A stretch of 64,000 bases of DNA. Source: Streptomyces sp. NBC_00539. Lineage in GTDB: Bacteria; Actinomycetota; Actinomycetes; Streptomycetales; Streptomycetaceae. Shown here one piece after another: positions 63,891 through 64,000 of the stretch (position 1 is the first letter of the stretch; each line of letters opens with the position of its first letter). The notes below the pieces were generated by a model, which was not told the DNA's origin, did not search any database, and saw nothing but the letters and a program-made list of their open reading frames with translations. The stretch covers positions 3,476,501 to 3,540,500 of the forward strand of contig NZ_CP107811.1 in NCBI RefSeq assembly GCF_036346105.1. Reading direction: 5' to 3'. Both the position numbers and the translations under genes were made by a program.

Positions 63891-64000
63891 CTAACCGATG
63901 CCGCGCCAGCCCTGCGGGTCCACTCCGCCCGGGACCGGGGCACCGGCGTCGTACGGCTCCCGCGTGAACACGAACGAACCAAGGTCGAGGTGACTCACTG
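63891..64000 (-). CDS. unrecognised gene, C-terminal 35 residues only (cut by window edge)
   Basis: On the minus strand a frame enters at the window end and stops with TAG at 63893-63891. The residues end HLDLGSFVFTREPYDAG...PQGWRGIG. Codon use (G/C at third positions) fits a real gene. The family is not recognisable from so short a piece. Convergent with the AlkZ-superfamily gene. Confidence 0.5.
   Translation of the reverse strand, partial: VSHLDLGSFVFTREPYDAGAPVPGGVDPQGWRGIG

Overview
The window looks like the conserved, origin-proximal core of a Streptomyces chromosome (or a very close relative). The evidence is very high G+C with strong third-position bias, GTG/TTG starts with AGGAGG-type ribosome sites, a sporulation-specific SsgA gene with its IclR-type regulator SsgR, and ten perfect copies of the Streptomyces-type ParB site GTTTCACGTGAAAC in about 48 kb. 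The gene order (HtrA-type protease, Xaa-Pro aminopeptidase, copper genes, dtpA, pheA, serS, ABC genes, cydABCD, hisC, thiC, ssgA/ssgR) matches what I remember of the S. coelicolor SCO397x to SCO392x interval; this is from memory, not a search. I see no insertion sequence, prophage, integrated plasmid, CRISPR array, tRNA or rRNA.

Layout. 1-9.2 kb: start of an HtrA-like protease, a glycerophosphodiester phosphodiesterase, two RsbW-like ATPases, a PP2C-type phosphatase with an altered metal site, a SEC-C protein followed by a candidate structured small RNA, an altered prim-pol protein, and a Xaa-Pro aminopeptidase. 9.4-15.6 kb: extracytoplasmic copper handling (membrane protein, YcnI, Sco, PCuAC/ECuC, CopCD, then the Tat-exported peroxidase DtpA). 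15.6-19.2 kb: pheA, a DnaA-box-rich intergenic region, serS and a HAD phosphatase. 19.3-23.6 kb: leftward rhomboid-like protein and two overlapping ABC ATPase/permease pairs. 23.8-29.2 kb: M24 peptidase, alpha/beta hydrolase-SDR fusion, MerR regulator, aquaporin, kptA. 29.3-34.3 kb: HSP90-family protein translationally coupled to a 1014-residue helical-repeat protein. 34.3-36.3 kb: LLM oxidoreductase, a parS pair and a HAD phosphatase.

36.3-44.4 kb: a DevS/DosS-like orphan sensor kinase beside the cytochrome bd genes (cydA, cydB, fused cydDC), which have a perfect Rex operator upstream. 44.4-49.9 kb: cyclophilin-like protein, hisC, LacI-type regulator, metallophosphoesterase with a ribosome-site hairpin, and a two-TM protein. 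50-55 kb: thiC with a TPP riboswitch, a YibE/F-type transporter, ssgA and ssgR. 55-64 kb: small membrane and cupin proteins, a PLP lyase, LysR, Nudix, a flavohemoglobin-like protein, HAD, two GNAT proteins, an AlkZ-superfamily protein, and the 3' end of an unrecognised gene.

Several modules work together: copper delivery with DtpA; Rex, cydABCD and the possible haem-GAF kinase for low oxygen; SsgR driving SsgA for sporulation; and RsbW-like kinases with a PP2C protein for partner switching. On top of these genes lies a chromosome-scale layer: ten parS sites for segregation and several DnaA boxes outside the origin. Some parS copies lie inside or on the edges of reading frames (copCD, cydDC, the rhomboid-like gene).
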